A DNA stretch of 61,397 bases from an uncultured Ilumatobacter sp. (GCA_905480335.1 CAJQPY010000014.1:1-61397), one strand, 5' to 3'. Positions 17,360-26,177 are shown, counted from the first letter of the stretch. Notes: generated by a model not told the origin, from the letters alone. Numbers and translations: made by a program.

Positions 17360-17782
17360 ATGTTTGGCAAGCTCTTCGCTTCCGCCACCGTTGCCCACGC
17401 CCACTGCGACCTTTACTGCGGAGTGTACGACCCGGCGCAGGCCAAGATTGAGGCATTGTCGGTCGTCAAGACCGCCAAGAAGTACGCCGAGTCCGATGAC
17501 GACGTTTTCCGTGCGCGCTGCATTTCCATAAAGGAGGAGCGAGCTGAGGAAACCAAACATCACCTGATGGTGCTGTGGGCCGACTTCTTCGCCCCGGCCC
17601 ACTTCGAAGAGTTCCCGCAGCTACACGAGCTGTTCTGGAATGCAATCCACCAGGCCGGCGAGGCCAAGAAGTCGATGGACCCCACCGTCGGCGAGCGGCT
17701 TGTCGGCTATATCGATGAGATCGCCGAAATCTTCTGGAAGACCGAGAAGGCGCAGGCCATGGGCGTCTACCCGCCCGGGTGA
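17360..17782 (+). CDS. sodN: Nickel superoxide dismutase, variant Ni-hook
   Basis: 140 aa. Dismutates superoxide using Ni bound by the N-terminal hook. A 14-residue propeptide (MFGKLFASATVAHA) precedes the mature start HCDLYCGVYDPAQA, with nickel ligands His1, Cys2 and Cys6. The family consensus is HCxxPCGxY; here position 5 is Tyr instead of the conserved cis-proline. The rest fits NiSOD (helical bundle, about 126 mature residues, VLWADFFAPAHFEEFPQ). ATG 17360 has AAGGAG at 17348-17353. The cognate protease sodX is divergent and a terminator follows. The enzyme is probably cytoplasmic, since there is no signal peptide. Confidence 0.95.
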   Translation: MFGKLFASATVAHAHCDLYCGVYDPAQAKIEALSVVKTAKKYAESDDDVFRARCISIKEERAEETKHHLMVLWADFFAPAHFEEFPQLHELFWNAIHQAGEAKKSMDPTVGERLVGYIDEIAEIFWKTEKAQAMGVYPPG

Positions 17783-17803
17783 CATCGGAATCTGAGTTTC
17801 CCG

Positions 17804-17847
17804 AATCCACCGTGTCCCCTTGCGGGATCGGTGGGTTTGGTTGTTTT
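17804..17847 (+). terminator. Terminator after sodN
   Basis: Inverted repeat AATCCACCG (17804-17812) with CGGTGGGTT (17829-17837) forms nine pairs including one G-U. The T-rich stretch TTGGTTGTTTT follows. It lies 22 bp after the sodN stop. Confidence 0.65.
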
Positions 17848-17856
17848 CGGCGGCGA

Positions 17857-17862
17857 TAACGT
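17857..17862 (+). promoter_or_regulatory. -10 box TAACGT for the TetR gene
   Basis: This TANNNT hexamer ends 9 bases before ATG 17872 and follows the sodN terminator. Confidence 0.5.
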
Positions 17863-17871
17863 CACTCTTCT

Positions 17872-18492
17872 ATGCCAGATGATGCCGTGGCCACTGATCG
17901 GTCGACGCGACAGCAGATCTTGGACGCCGCTCGAGACTGTTTTTCGTACACCGGCTACAGCGCTACTTCGCTAAACGACATCGCCGCCGAAGTAGGCATC
18001 CGGCGGCCCAGCTTGTTGCATCACTTCGCGTCGAAGGAAGCGCTATATGAGGAAGTCTTCGAGCAGCTGCTGGCCAATTGGTTCTCGCGGCTAGCCGACT
18101 CGATTATGGCGCCATCAAGGGGGCTGGAGAAGGTCGAACAGGTGCTTGACGCCGGCTTCGGGTTCTTTGCAGACAACCCCGCCTACGTCACCTTGATGCG
18201 GCGTGAGGCGATCGACGGGGGAAGTCACCTCGCCATCGATCTCGCTGCGACCCTGCGCCCGATGTTCGACGAGGCGGTCGGCTATTTCGAACGAGAGATG
18301 GCGGCAGGCGTGTTTCGCGACCAAGACGCAGCACAGCTACTGCTCACCGGCTACGGCGCGCTTTTGAGCTACTTCTCTGATGCACCTTTCCTCGAAGGGT
18401 TGCTCGACGAGAGCCCGCTCGCCGATGCAGCGCTTGCCCGCCGGCGTACACACATCATCGAATTTTTTCGATCCGCATTGGACCCGTCATGA
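17872..18492 (+). CDS. TetR-family transcriptional regulator
   Basis: 206 aa. The N-terminal helix-turn-helix is typical of TetR: RQQILDAARDCF, then GYSATSLNDIAAEVGIRR and PSLLHHFASKEALYEEVF (about residues 13-62). The C-terminal ligand domain has no recognisable specificity. A 4-bp ATGA overlap with the following hotdog thioesterase gene suggests one transcript and an acyl-CoA-related effector, which is inference. The -10 box is next to the start codon, so autoregulation would have to act at or upstream of it; no clear operator palindrome is visible. Confidence 0.9.
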   Translation: MPDDAVATDRSTRQQILDAARDCFSYTGYSATSLNDIAAEVGIRRPSLLHHFASKEALYEEVFEQLLANWFSRLADSIMAPSRGLEKVEQVLDAGFGFFADNPAYVTLMRREAIDGGSHLAIDLAATLRPMFDEAVGYFEREMAAGVFRDQDAAQLLLTGYGALLSYFSDAPFLEGLLDESPLADAALARRRTHIIEFFRSALDPS

Positions 18493-18959
18493 CATCGATA
18501 CGTGCCGCCAGCTTCGAACCACTCGACGACGAGACAACACGGCGCTGGATGCGGTTCGGGAAGAGCGGCACCACGACCTACCCGATGCTGCTTGGCCTGG
18601 TGGTCGAAGACGTCAGGCGCGACTTCTGCCGGATGCGGCTGCCGTTCCGTAATGAACTTCTGCAGGCGGCCGGCGTGATGCACGGGGGCGCGGTCGCATC
18701 GCTGCTCGACCACGTGATGGTTCCAGCAGTCGGTGCGGTCCTTGAGCGGGGCGCGAGCTACTCGACGGTCGACATGCATGTGCAATACATGCGCGGCATC
18801 GTTGGTGGCGACCGTGCGGAGGACGCAATTGCTGAAGGTTGGGTGACCCGCCGCGGGCGTCGCACAGTCTTTTGTGAGGCGGAGGCTTTCGGTTCCGTCA
18901 CCGGCGACCTACTGGCCAAGAGCGTACTCACCTACGCAATTTCCTCCTCCAAGGTTTGA
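18489..18959 (+). CDS. PaaI-type hotdog acyl-CoA thioesterase
   Basis: 156 aa. The hotdog fold is marked by GVMHGGAVASLLDHVMVPA (about residues 62-80), the PaaI/YdiI signature in which HGG and the following Asp serve catalysis, and by the strand YSTVDMHVQYMRGIVGGD. It would hydrolyse acyl- or aryl-CoA thioesters; the substrate is unknown. It overlaps the TetR gene by 4 bp. The region up to the next start at 19124 holds no obvious gene. Confidence 0.87.
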   Translation: MTSIRAASFEPLDDETTRRWMRFGKSGTTTYPMLLGLVVEDVRRDFCRMRLPFRNELLQAAGVMHGGAVASLLDHVMVPAVGAVLERGASYSTVDMHVQYMRGIVGGDRAEDAIAEGWVTRRGRRTVFCEAEAFGSVTGDLLAKSVLTYAISSSKV

Positions 18960-19123
18960 CGCGCAACCCGCTACCGGGCCACGTCACCAAACTTGAGGTC
19001 GGTGGTCGGTCTCAATCGCGAGTGTTGTTGGGACGAGAAGCGTGATACGGATGGGCCAGCGTGCGATAGGGAAGTGCGGCATTGACAGTGTCGGCGGCAC
19101 CGGCGAAAGTACGGTGAAGGACG

Positions 19124-21286
19124 ATGTCTGGATCCACGACTTTGTCCGAACGCGCCTCGAAAGCCCTTCTTGCGGCCTACGGGCTCCCAATCGCGTCAGA
19201 GCGATTCGCCGACTCGCCGGCGGCGGCGGGAGATGCTGCTGACGAAATCGGGTATCCGGTCGTGGCGAAACTTAACGGTGACGCGATTGCCCACAAGACC
19301 GAACGTGGGCTCGTAAAACTGCGCCTTGGCGACCGAGCGGCAGTCGAGGCTGCGGCCAGTGACCTACTTGCGGCGGCGACGCCAGTTGACGGCAATGTCG
19401 ACGTGCTCGTTGCGCCCATGGTGTCGGGTAATCGGGAGCTGATCGCTGGTGTCGTCCACGACGGTCAGTTTGGCGCGATGGTGATGCTTGGCATCGGCGG
19501 CATCCTGGCCGAAGCGATTGCCGACGTCGTATTCCGGCCTGCGCCGCTCGACACGCCGACCGCAATCGAGATGATCGATGGACTCTCCACGCAGAAGCTT
19601 CTCGGCGAATTCCGTGGTGAGGCGGCGGTCAAGCGCGACCAGCTAGCCGCCGTGCTAGAAGGCCTCGGCCAGTTGGCGTTTGATCGACCGGATGTGCTCA
19701 GTGTTGACATCAACCCGCTCATCGTGGAGCCATCGGGAGACCTGCTGGCGGTGGACGGTCTCGTCGAGATCGGGAACGCTACTTCAACCCAACCGACGCA
19801 ACCCACGCTGCGGACGCGCCCAACCGACGAGCAGTTTCGAGCGTTATTTGAACCGCGCGGTGTGCTGGTAACCGGGGCGTCAACACATCCCGGCAAGTTT
19901 GGTTTCGTCTCACTGCACAACCTTCTGTCCAACGGGTACGGGGGCAAAGTATTCGGCACCAATCTGAAGGGTGAGAACGTGTTGGGTGTCGACACCGTCG
20001 CCGACATCGAGTCCCTGCCCGACGATGAGATCGATCTAGTTTTCGTCTGCACGCCCGCCGCCGCAAATCCTGAGCTGCTGCGAGCCTGCGCGGCTAAAGG
20101 CGTGAAGGCAGCGTTTCTCACCTCCGCCGGGTACGGGGAGGCTGGCGACGACGGCATTAAGGCACAGGCCGACCTGGTCGCGCTCGCCGACGAACTCGGA
20201 ATCCTGCTGGCAGGCCCAAACGGTCAGGGTGTCGTGAGCACACCGGTCGAGATGTGCCTCCAGATCGTTGCTCCGTATCCCCCGAAGGGCTCGATTGGCG
20301 TCGCAAGTCAGTCCGGGAATTTCGTGTCGAGCTTCCTCAACCATGCTCGCGCAACCGGAGTTGGCATTAGCCGTGCCGTTTCCGCAGGCAACGCCGCCGC
20401 GGTCGGCGTCGCCGACTATCTCGATTTCTACTCGGACGACCCGTCGACCACGGTCGGGCTGGCATACGTCGAAGGCATCACCGATGGACGCGGCCTGATG
20501 GACCGCCTTGCCGCTGCGGCATCCCGGAAGCCGCTCGTGGTAGTCAAGGGAGGGTCCACCGAAGGCGGCGCGCTGGCGGCAGCCAGCCACACAGGAGCGC
20601 TTGCTGCCGATGACAAGGTCTTCGACGGAGCATGCCGCAGTGCCGGCCTTACCCGTGCCGACAGTATCGAATCAGCCTTCGAAGCCGCAGCATCATTCGC
20701 CACTCAGCCGCTGCCAGCCGGACCGAACACCGTCGTACTAACGACGGTCGGCGGCTGGGGTGTCGTCACCGCCGACGCGATCACGCGAGATCCCGATCTG
20801 GTGCTCCTTGCATTGCCCGAAGATTTGCTTGCAGCAATCGATCAAAAGCTTCCGCCGCGTTGGAGCCGGAACAACCCGATCGACTGTGCTGGCGGTGAGA
20901 CCCGTGACACGATTCCCGAAGTGATGGAGCTCGTTGCGACGCACCCCGAGGTCCATTCGATCGTCTATCTCGGGCTCGGCATCCAATCGAATCAGGCGCA
21001 AATGATGCGTCAGGGCACCTTCTACCCGGACCATGGTCTTGAACGCATTGTCGAGTATCACGAGCGCCAGGACACCCGTTTTGCCGAGGCGGCCCACGAT
21101 CTCAGCATGCAGACCGGCAAACCGATCCTCACCTCAACCGAACTGGCCGTCGCCGACCCATCCAATGCGGGCCCGCTCGCCATCCGCGCGTCGGGGCGCC
21201 TGTGTTACCCGAGTGGCGAGCGGGCCGTCACGGCGCTGGGTCACATGTTGCGACGGGTGCAATATCTTGAGGCCCGTTCCCGGTGA
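19124..21286 (+). CDS. ADP-forming acyl-CoA synthetase, ATP-grasp-first type
   Basis: 720 aa. Interconverts acyl-CoA, ADP and Pi with acid, CoA and ATP. The ATP-grasp domain comes first (about residues 8-215, with GYPVVAKLNGDAIAHKTERG). Next come the CoA-binding Rossmann domain (about 240-360, RGVLVTGASTHPGKFGF) and the succinyl-CoA-ligase-like domains with the phosphohistidine motif AASHTGALAADD (about residue 490). This beta-then-alpha order in one chain is the reverse of the common alpha-beta fusion. ATG 19124 has GGTGAAGGA upstream. The downstream carboxypeptidase overlaps by 4 bp. Acetate, propionate or a branched acyl group could be the substrate. Confidence 0.9.
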   Translation: MSGSTTLSERASKALLAAYGLPIASERFADSPAAAGDAADEIGYPVVAKLNGDAIAHKTERGLVKLRLGDRAAVEAAASDLLAAATPVDGNVDVLVAPMVSGNRELIAGVVHDGQFGAMVMLGIGGILAEAIADVVFRPAPLDTPTAIEMIDGLSTQKLLGEFRGEAAVKRDQLAAVLEGLGQLAFDRPDVLSVDINPLIVEPSGDLLAVDGLVEIGNATSTQPTQPTLRTRPTDEQFRALFEPRGVLVTGASTHPGKFGFVSLHNLLSNGYGGKVFGTNLKGENVLGVDTVADIESLPDDEIDLVFVCTPAAANPELLRACAAKGVKAAFLTSAGYGEAGDDGIKAQADLVALADELGILLAGPNGQGVVSTPVEMCLQIVAPYPPKGSIGVASQSGNFVSSFLNHARATGVGISRAVSAGNAAAVGVADYLDFYSDDPSTTVGLAYVEGITDGRGLMDRLAAAASRKPLVVVKGGSTEGGALAAASHTGALAADDKVFDGACRSAGLTRADSIESAFEAAASFATQPLPAGPNTVVLTTVGGWGVVTADAITRDPDLVLLALPEDLLAAIDQKLPPRWSRNNPIDCAGGETRDTIPEVMELVATHPEVHSIVYLGLGIQSNQAQMMRQGTFYPDHGLERIVEYHERQDTRFAEAAHDLSMQTGKPILTSTELAVADPSNAGPLAIRASGRLCYPSGERAVTALGHMLRRVQYLEARSR

Positions 21287-22809
21287 GCGGACCCGCCATG
21301 GAGCGTCTTGCGGAGCAGCGCCGGTCACCAAGCAGCCGCGGGCCGGGACCATTCATCGTGCTCGGCATATTCGCGCTCGTTCCGGCGCTAGTACTCTACG
21401 CGATCTTCGCCTGGGCAGACCGGCGTGTCGGTGACAGCGTGGCCGCACCGCCGCCGCCATCAACGATTGTCGACCCGCCGCTTCCCGACGAACCGTTGCG
21501 CAACGCGGTGCTCAGCTTCCGGCGACTTCCGGCAGTCGTGTCTCGCGATGTGAACGTGGACGGGTTCGTCTCGGTCGTCGCGGCGTTCGGTCCAACCCTC
21601 AACGACCGAAGCTGCACAGCGATCAGCGTCGACGGCAATGACGTGGGCGAGCGGAACAAGGACCTCCCGGTTATTCCTGCGAGTACGCAGAAGATTGTGG
21701 TGGCGGCCGTCGCACTGGACGTGCTCGGCGAAGACCATCGGTTCACCACCGAAGTCGTCGTGTCCGAGGAGCCCGTCGATGGCGTGGTCGCAGGTGACCT
21801 CGTCCTCGTCGGTGGCGGCGATCCGCTGCTGTCGTCCGACTGGTATCCGATGTCGAATCTCGAGCGTCGTCCGGTCCTCAACCCGACGTCACTCGATGCA
21901 CTCGCCGATTCGGTTCAAGCCGCTGGTGTCTCTGTCGTTGGGGGTTCGGTGCTCGGTGATGGAAGCCGCTATGACGACGAATTCTTTGCGCCGGGTTGGG
22001 GTAACGGTGTCGCTGGTCTTGAGGCGGGGCCGTATGACGCGTTGATGGTTAACGACGCGCGGGTGCTTGGCGAGGATCGCAGGGCCGACGACCCCAACAG
22101 TGCTGCTGCACGTGAGTTCACCAGGTTGTTGCGCGATCGTGGCATCGTCGTCGCCGGCGAGGCTACCGCTGGATCGCTGCCTACTGCCGGCGACTCCGTG
22201 AAGGTAGCGTCAATCGAATCGGCGCCGTTGACCGCAGTGGTCGAGGAGATGTTGACCAATAGTGACAACAACACCGCCGAACTCTTGGTCAAAGAACTTG
22301 CAGTCGCAGCGACGCCGGGAGCGGAGGGAAGTCGCGTTGCAGGGCTCGACGTGGTCGCCGCCAGCCTCGACGGATGGGGCGTAGGCATGACCGGCATCGT
22401 GCTGAGTGACGGTTCCGGACTCAGCCTTGAGAATCGGCTCACCTGTTCGGCGCTTCTCGAGGTGCTCCAGCGTTCGGGACCCGGCGATCCGATTGGGGCC
22501 GCTCTTCCCGTGGCCGGCAAGTCGGGCACACTTGTCGACGTGTTCACCCAACATCCTGTTGCGGGCCGACTGCTGGGCAAGACCGGCACCCTGAACAATC
22601 CGCCGTTCAACGCCGACCCCCCCGCAGTGAAGGCACTTGCCGGCTACCTTCCGGTGGAGGGCGGCGGTGCTGTCGAGTACGTTCTCATTCTCAACGGTCC
22701 GACGATTTCTGATCAGAGTGAGTACCGGCCGATTTGGAATAATCTCGTCGATTCCCTCGACATGTATCCCTCCGGCCCGACACCGGCTGAGCTGGGCCCG
22801 ATCCGATGA
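21283..22809 (+). CDS. dacB: D-alanyl-D-alanine carboxypeptidase/endopeptidase, PBP4 type (copy 1)
   Basis: 508 aa. Class C penicillin-binding protein of the S13 family, which trims or cuts peptidoglycan peptides outside the membrane. An N-terminal transmembrane anchor (FIVLGIFALVPALVLYAIFAW) comes first. The active-site motifs are in order: SxxK in PASTQKIVVAA, SxN in TNSDNNTAELLVKEL, KTG in GKTGTLNNPPFN. A Pro-rich linker follows the anchor. GTG 21283 overlaps the previous stop. The following gene is a paralogue joined by an ATGA overlap, so both are made from one message. Confidence 0.9.
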   Translation: MSGPAMERLAEQRRSPSSRGPGPFIVLGIFALVPALVLYAIFAWADRRVGDSVAAPPPPSTIVDPPLPDEPLRNAVLSFRRLPAVVSRDVNVDGFVSVVAAFGPTLNDRSCTAISVDGNDVGERNKDLPVIPASTQKIVVAAVALDVLGEDHRFTTEVVVSEEPVDGVVAGDLVLVGGGDPLLSSDWYPMSNLERRPVLNPTSLDALADSVQAAGVSVVGGSVLGDGSRYDDEFFAPGWGNGVAGLEAGPYDALMVNDARVLGEDRRADDPNSAAAREFTRLLRDRGIVVAGEATAGSLPTAGDSVKVASIESAPLTAVVEEMLTNSDNNTAELLVKELAVAATPGAEGSRVAGLDVVAASLDGWGVGMTGIVLSDGSGLSLENRLTCSALLEVLQRSGPGDPIGAALPVAGKSGTLVDVFTQHPVAGRLLGKTGTLNNPPFNADPPAVKALAGYLPVEGGGAVEYVLILNGPTISDQSEYRPIWNNLVDSLDMYPSGPTPAELGPIR

Positions 22810-24407
22810 ACCGTCATGACGACGAGGCGACACCTGAATTCCATGAGGAGTTCGATGCAGGGATTGACATCGTGGCCGAGCCGCTCCGGTATCCCCGGTC
22901 TCCTCTGGTAGCGCTGCTGCTGATCGCGATCGTCCCGGTGATCGGACTTCTTGTCCTCGAACGGTGGGCCGACGGTGAGGCCGACGCCTACGAGGCGAGC
23001 CGTAACGCGAACGATCTTCTCGAGACTTCCCTCGACGGTGGTCTCGCGGTCGATGGTGTGGCGGCCGAAGCCTTGTCGGGCGTTGACGTTCCTGATCTGG
23101 CACCAGAGCTCTCCACAACGATTCTTGACTACCGCCGGGCTCCCGTCATCGTTGCATCAGCAGCGAGCGCAGCCGAATTGCGCGCTGCGGTCGACCCCGT
23201 GCTGGCCTTTATCGGTGAGCAGTCGTGTGCTGCGGTCGCGGTCGATGGCGTTGCCGTTACATCGCTTAATGCGGAGCTGCCCGTCATTCCTGCGAGTAGT
23301 CAGAAGCTACTCGTGGCGCTGGCGGCGCTCGAGGTCCTCGGACCTGACTTCACCTTCACGACTTCTGTCGCGGTACCCCCGCTAAATAATGGGGTGGTTG
23401 ATGGTGACATATACCTCATCGGTGGGGGCGACCCGCTGCTCACCAGCGATGACTATCCGGTTGGAGACGACTCACTGCCGGTCATCACGCCGACGTCGTT
23501 CGACGTTCTTGCCGATGGGCTGGTGGATGCTGGCGTGACCCGGATTCGCGGCACGGTGATCGGTGACGGAACCCGATACGACGACGAGTTCGTGATCGAT
23601 GAATGGGCCGACGGCGTGGCCTTCAATGATGCTGGACCGTATGACGCACTGCTCGTCAATGATGCACGTGTCCGTTTCCGCTCCGGACGCCAGGATGATC
23701 CGAACGAAGCGGCCGCCCGTGAGTTCGTACGACTGTTAAGCGATCGCGGGATCCGTGTCGACAATGGATGGGGAAGCGGCGTGGCATCGACGCTCGTGCC
23801 GGTCGTCGCAACGGTCCGTTCGGTACCGATGTCTGACGTCGTCACGGAAATGCTGATGACTAGCGACAACAACACGGCTGAGATGTTGGTTAAGGAAATG
23901 GGCGTTGCTACGTCTGGCGCCGGGACGAGAGCCGCAGGTCTTGACGCAATGTTCCGCAGCCTCGAATCTCAGGGTGTGCCGATGGCCGGTGTCGAATTGC
24001 GTGACGGCTCAGGACTCAGTACGGCGAACCGGGTCACCTGTGACGCCGTGCTGACAGTTCTGCAGGTCGGAGCTGGTGGTCCGCTCGACGAGGGTCTTCC
24101 CGTCGCAGCCCTCAGTGGAACCCTCGCCGATGAGTTTCTCGACGGTCCTATGGTCGGACGGCTGCGCGCCAAGACCGGCACGCTCAACAATCCGCCTGTC
24201 GAGCTCGACCCACCTGCAGTCAAGGCGCTCGCAGGGTACGTCGACCCTCGAGCCGGTATCGGGCCTGGAACCATCGAGTTCGTAGTCATTGTGAACACCC
24301 CTGAGGTCACTGACGAGAGCGTTTATCAGCCGCTTTGGGCGGCACTCGGCGAACGTTTCGCGACGTATCCGACGGGACCGTCACCAGATTTGCTCCGACC
24401 GCGCTGA
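22806..24407 (+). CDS. D-alanyl-D-alanine carboxypeptidase/endopeptidase, PBP4 type (copy 2)
   Basis: 533 aa. Paralogue of the preceding gene with the same plan: membrane anchor at about residues 36-56 (VALLLIAIVPVIGLLVLERW), SxxK in PASSQKLLVALAALEVLGP, SxN in TSDNNTAEMLVKEMG, KTG in AKTGTLNNPPVELDPPAVK. Shared stretches such as AGPYDALLVNDARV and the KTG region show an old tandem duplication. The cytoplasmic head is longer and acidic. All three catalytic motifs are intact in both copies, so neither looks degenerate. ATG 22806 overlaps the previous stop by 4 bp. Confidence 0.9.
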   Translation: MNRHDDEATPEFHEEFDAGIDIVAEPLRYPRSPLVALLLIAIVPVIGLLVLERWADGEADAYEASRNANDLLETSLDGGLAVDGVAAEALSGVDVPDLAPELSTTILDYRRAPVIVASAASAAELRAAVDPVLAFIGEQSCAAVAVDGVAVTSLNAELPVIPASSQKLLVALAALEVLGPDFTFTTSVAVPPLNNGVVDGDIYLIGGGDPLLTSDDYPVGDDSLPVITPTSFDVLADGLVDAGVTRIRGTVIGDGTRYDDEFVIDEWADGVAFNDAGPYDALLVNDARVRFRSGRQDDPNEAAAREFVRLLSDRGIRVDNGWGSGVASTLVPVVATVRSVPMSDVVTEMLMTSDNNTAEMLVKEMGVATSGAGTRAAGLDAMFRSLESQGVPMAGVELRDGSGLSTANRVTCDAVLTVLQVGAGGPLDEGLPVAALSGTLADEFLDGPMVGRLRAKTGTLNNPPVELDPPAVKALAGYVDPRAGIGPGTIEFVVIVNTPEVTDESVYQPLWAALGERFATYPTGPSPDLLRPR

Positions 24408-24428
24408 GCATCGAGGCAGTAAACGACC

Positions 24429-24434
24429 TACGGT
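24429..24434 (+). promoter_or_regulatory. -10 box TACGGT, leaderless start of the LON-domain gene
   Basis: This TANNNT hexamer ends 7 bases before GTG 24442. It favours that start over ATG 24451. Confidence 0.5.
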
Positions 24435-24441
24435 CGGAGGC

Positions 24442-25065
24442 GTGGCGATCATGCCGATGTTTCCACTCGGGTCAGTCCTGCTTCCCGGGGGAGTGCTTCC
24501 TCTGCACGTGTTCGAGCCGCGATATCGGCAGATGGTGATTGATTGCCTCCAGGGCGACGGAACACCCGAGTTCGGCCAGGCACTGATCACCCACGGTAGT
24601 GAAGCTGGCGGGGGTGACGAGCGGGCGATGATCGGGACAGCGGCGCAGATGGTGCAGATTGAGGCGCTCGACGAGGAGCGTTACGCGATCGTTGCGGTAG
24701 GAATCCGTCGAATCACGATTAACGCATGGTTGCCGGACGACCCGTACCCTTTGGCTGACGTCGACGATTATCCAGATGTCGACCCTGATTCGACTGACCT
24801 GGCCGTCGACGTGGCGGCGACGCATGGGCGTGTTCGAGCTGCGCTGGCACTCGCACAGGAACTGGGCGACGTGAATGTCGAGATGGATGACACCGAGATT
24901 GCCGACGATTTTCTCGTAGCCACGTACCACCTTTCGTCGCTTGCGCCGATCGGACCGGCCGATCGTTACCGTTTGCTTGCAGCACCCGGTCCTCGCGAAC
25001 GCCTTGACGTGCTAGACAGCGTGCTTGACGATGTGGAAGCCATGTTGAAGTTCCGCCTTGCGTGA
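24442..25065 (+). CDS. LON substrate-binding-domain protein
   Basis: 207 aa. It consists only of the N-terminal domain of Lon protease (PUA-like LON domain): MFPLGSVLLPGGVLPLHVFE, then RYRQMVIDCL, and the helical bundle in the C-terminal half. There is no ATPase or protease domain. Stand-alone LON proteins are common in actinobacteria and are thought to bind unfolded protein; no reaction is established. GTG 24442 is preferred because of the -10 box just upstream; ATG 24451 or 24457 are alternatives. Three small membrane proteins follow. Confidence 0.88.
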   Translation: MAIMPMFPLGSVLLPGGVLPLHVFEPRYRQMVIDCLQGDGTPEFGQALITHGSEAGGGDERAMIGTAAQMVQIEALDEERYAIVAVGIRRITINAWLPDDPYPLADVDDYPDVDPDSTDLAVDVAATHGRVRAALALAQELGDVNVEMDDTEIADDFLVATYHLSSLAPIGPADRYRLLAAPGPRERLDVLDSVLDDVEAMLKFRLA

Positions 25066-25087
25066 AGTTCTGATAGAAACAACCTCT

Positions 25088-25441
25088 GTGTCAGACATCA
25101 ACGACAAACCCCGGATGCTGGGGACGAAGAAGGCCGATGATGCATCGCTCGGCGATGTGATTGATTTCGTCAAGGCCTACGCGAAGCAGGAGACCGTGGG
25201 TCCCCTCAAAGGCGCCGGGCATTGGCTTGGGTTCGGTGTAGCGGCAGCACTTGCGATGGGTCTCGGTTTGGTGATCATTTTGTTCGGCGTGCTGCGCCTC
25301 CTTCAGACCGAGGTGGATCGCGTGGCATCTGGGTCGTTGTCGTGGTTGGCGTACGGAGTCACTCTTATCGTGACTCTCGTGTTGCTTACGATCACGCTCA
25401 TGCGGGTCAAGAAATCGACCCTCAACAAAGAACCGAAGTGA
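25088..25441 (+). CDS. Holin-X-like (phage holin family) membrane protein
   Basis: 117 aa from GTG 25088. Two transmembrane helices (about residues 45-70, GVAAALAMGLGLVIILFGVL, and 80-105, YGVTLIVTLVLLTITLM) are separated by a short loop, with a charged N-terminus (SLGDVIDFVKAYAKQETVGPLK written in two parts: SLGDVIDFVK, AYAKQETVGPLK) and basic C-terminus. This is the layout of the actinobacterial Holin-X / DUF1469 family, which despite its name is chromosomal and of unknown role. A TTG start at 25058 would overlap the LON gene and looks unlikely. The stop codon overlaps or nearly touches the next gene. Confidence 0.75.
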   Translation: MSDINDKPRMLGTKKADDASLGDVIDFVKAYAKQETVGPLKGAGHWLGFGVAAALAMGLGLVIILFGVLRLLQTEVDRVASGSLSWLAYGVTLIVTLVLLTITLMRVKKSTLNKEPK

Positions 25442-25455
25442 TGGGGAGCACCGAA

Positions 25456-25680
25456 ATGTCAACGAATGAATCAGCAACCGAAAGTAAGATCACCCCTGAG
25501 GACCTGCGCGACAAGCTGCAAGCGTTTCAAGGTGATGTGCAGGGCAAGGTCGACGATCAGAAGATGTCGATTGCTACCGTCGCCGGCGGGGTCGGAATGG
25601 CGTTGATGATCTTGATGTTCCTGCTCGGCAAGCGCGCAGGCAAAAAGAAAAGCGCCATCGTCGAGATCCGTCGGGTCTGA
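25456..25680 (+). CDS. Small membrane-anchored protein (DUF3618-like layout)
   Basis: 74 aa. A hydrophilic N-terminal half with KITPEDLRDKLQAFQGDVQG is followed by one transmembrane helix (TVAGGVGMALMILMFLLG) and a Lys-rich tail KRAGKKKSAIVEIRR. The N-terminal TPEDLRDKL and C-terminal helix recall DUF3618, which often accompanies Holin-X genes; I assign that only tentatively. ATG 25456 is chosen because GGGGAG lies about 8 bases upstream; ATG 25441 overlaps the previous stop and is possible. It overlaps the next gene by one base. Confidence 0.68.
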   Translation: MSTNESATESKITPEDLRDKLQAFQGDVQGKVDDQKMSIATVAGGVGMALMILMFLLGKRAGKKKSAIVEIRRV

Positions 25681-26114
25681 TGGCCCTGCTTCCGCACGTT
25701 CTCCGACCGCGTACAGTTCTCCGGAGAGCTGCTGTCAGACGTGGCGTTACTGGTAGCAGCGTGTTTTGGAGAGCGGCGTCGCTCTACTTTGTGGGCGGGC
25801 CGGTTCGGCTTCGCTCGACTGCAATCCGCCTCGGGTTTTACGGTGGGAACCGGAAGTGGCAGGTGGTGGGAGCAGTTGTGCTCCTGACGCATGATCTGCG
25901 CCGAATTCTCACCAAGCAGTCCGAGCCTCTGGGTTCCTGGAAGGCAGGCGTTGGCGACTTCGTGAGAGTGACGACGACGATGCCGATGTCGAAGAAGGAA
26001 TTGAAGCGCGCCGGCACGACGCGGAAGGTGTTGCGCAAAGCAATTATCGCTCAGGCTGTTGCGGACACCATGGCGAAGAATCCGGGCACACAGGTCGTCG
26101 TCACGACAAAATAG
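25680..26114 (+). CDS. Hypothetical basic protein with a hydrophobic segment
   Basis: 144 aa, strongly basic, with Arg-rich N-terminal half (LRPRTVLRRAAVRRGV), a hydrophobic stretch around residues 60-70 (WQVVGAVVLLTHDLRRIL), and a helical C-terminus ending GTQVVVTTK. No family is recognised. It starts on the last base of the preceding stop codon and completes a run of three small membrane or membrane-associated proteins, probably one operon. Function unknown. Confidence 0.62.
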   Translation: MALLPHVLRPRTVLRRAAVRRGVTGSSVFWRAASLYFVGGPVRLRSTAIRLGFYGGNRKWQVVGAVVLLTHDLRRILTKQSEPLGSWKAGVGDFVRVTTTMPMSKKELKRAGTTRKVLRKAIIAQAVADTMAKNPGTQVVVTTK

Positions 26115-26177
26115 GAGGCCAACTGCGGGTTACTAGGCCCGGTCAAGTTGAGTCGAGCCAGGTGAGCTGGACAGCCG

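Noticed and set aside
25680..26114. Prophage holin or lysis cassette
   Set aside because: No endolysin, integrase or other phage genes are nearby; the Holin-X type is a chromosomal actinobacterial family.
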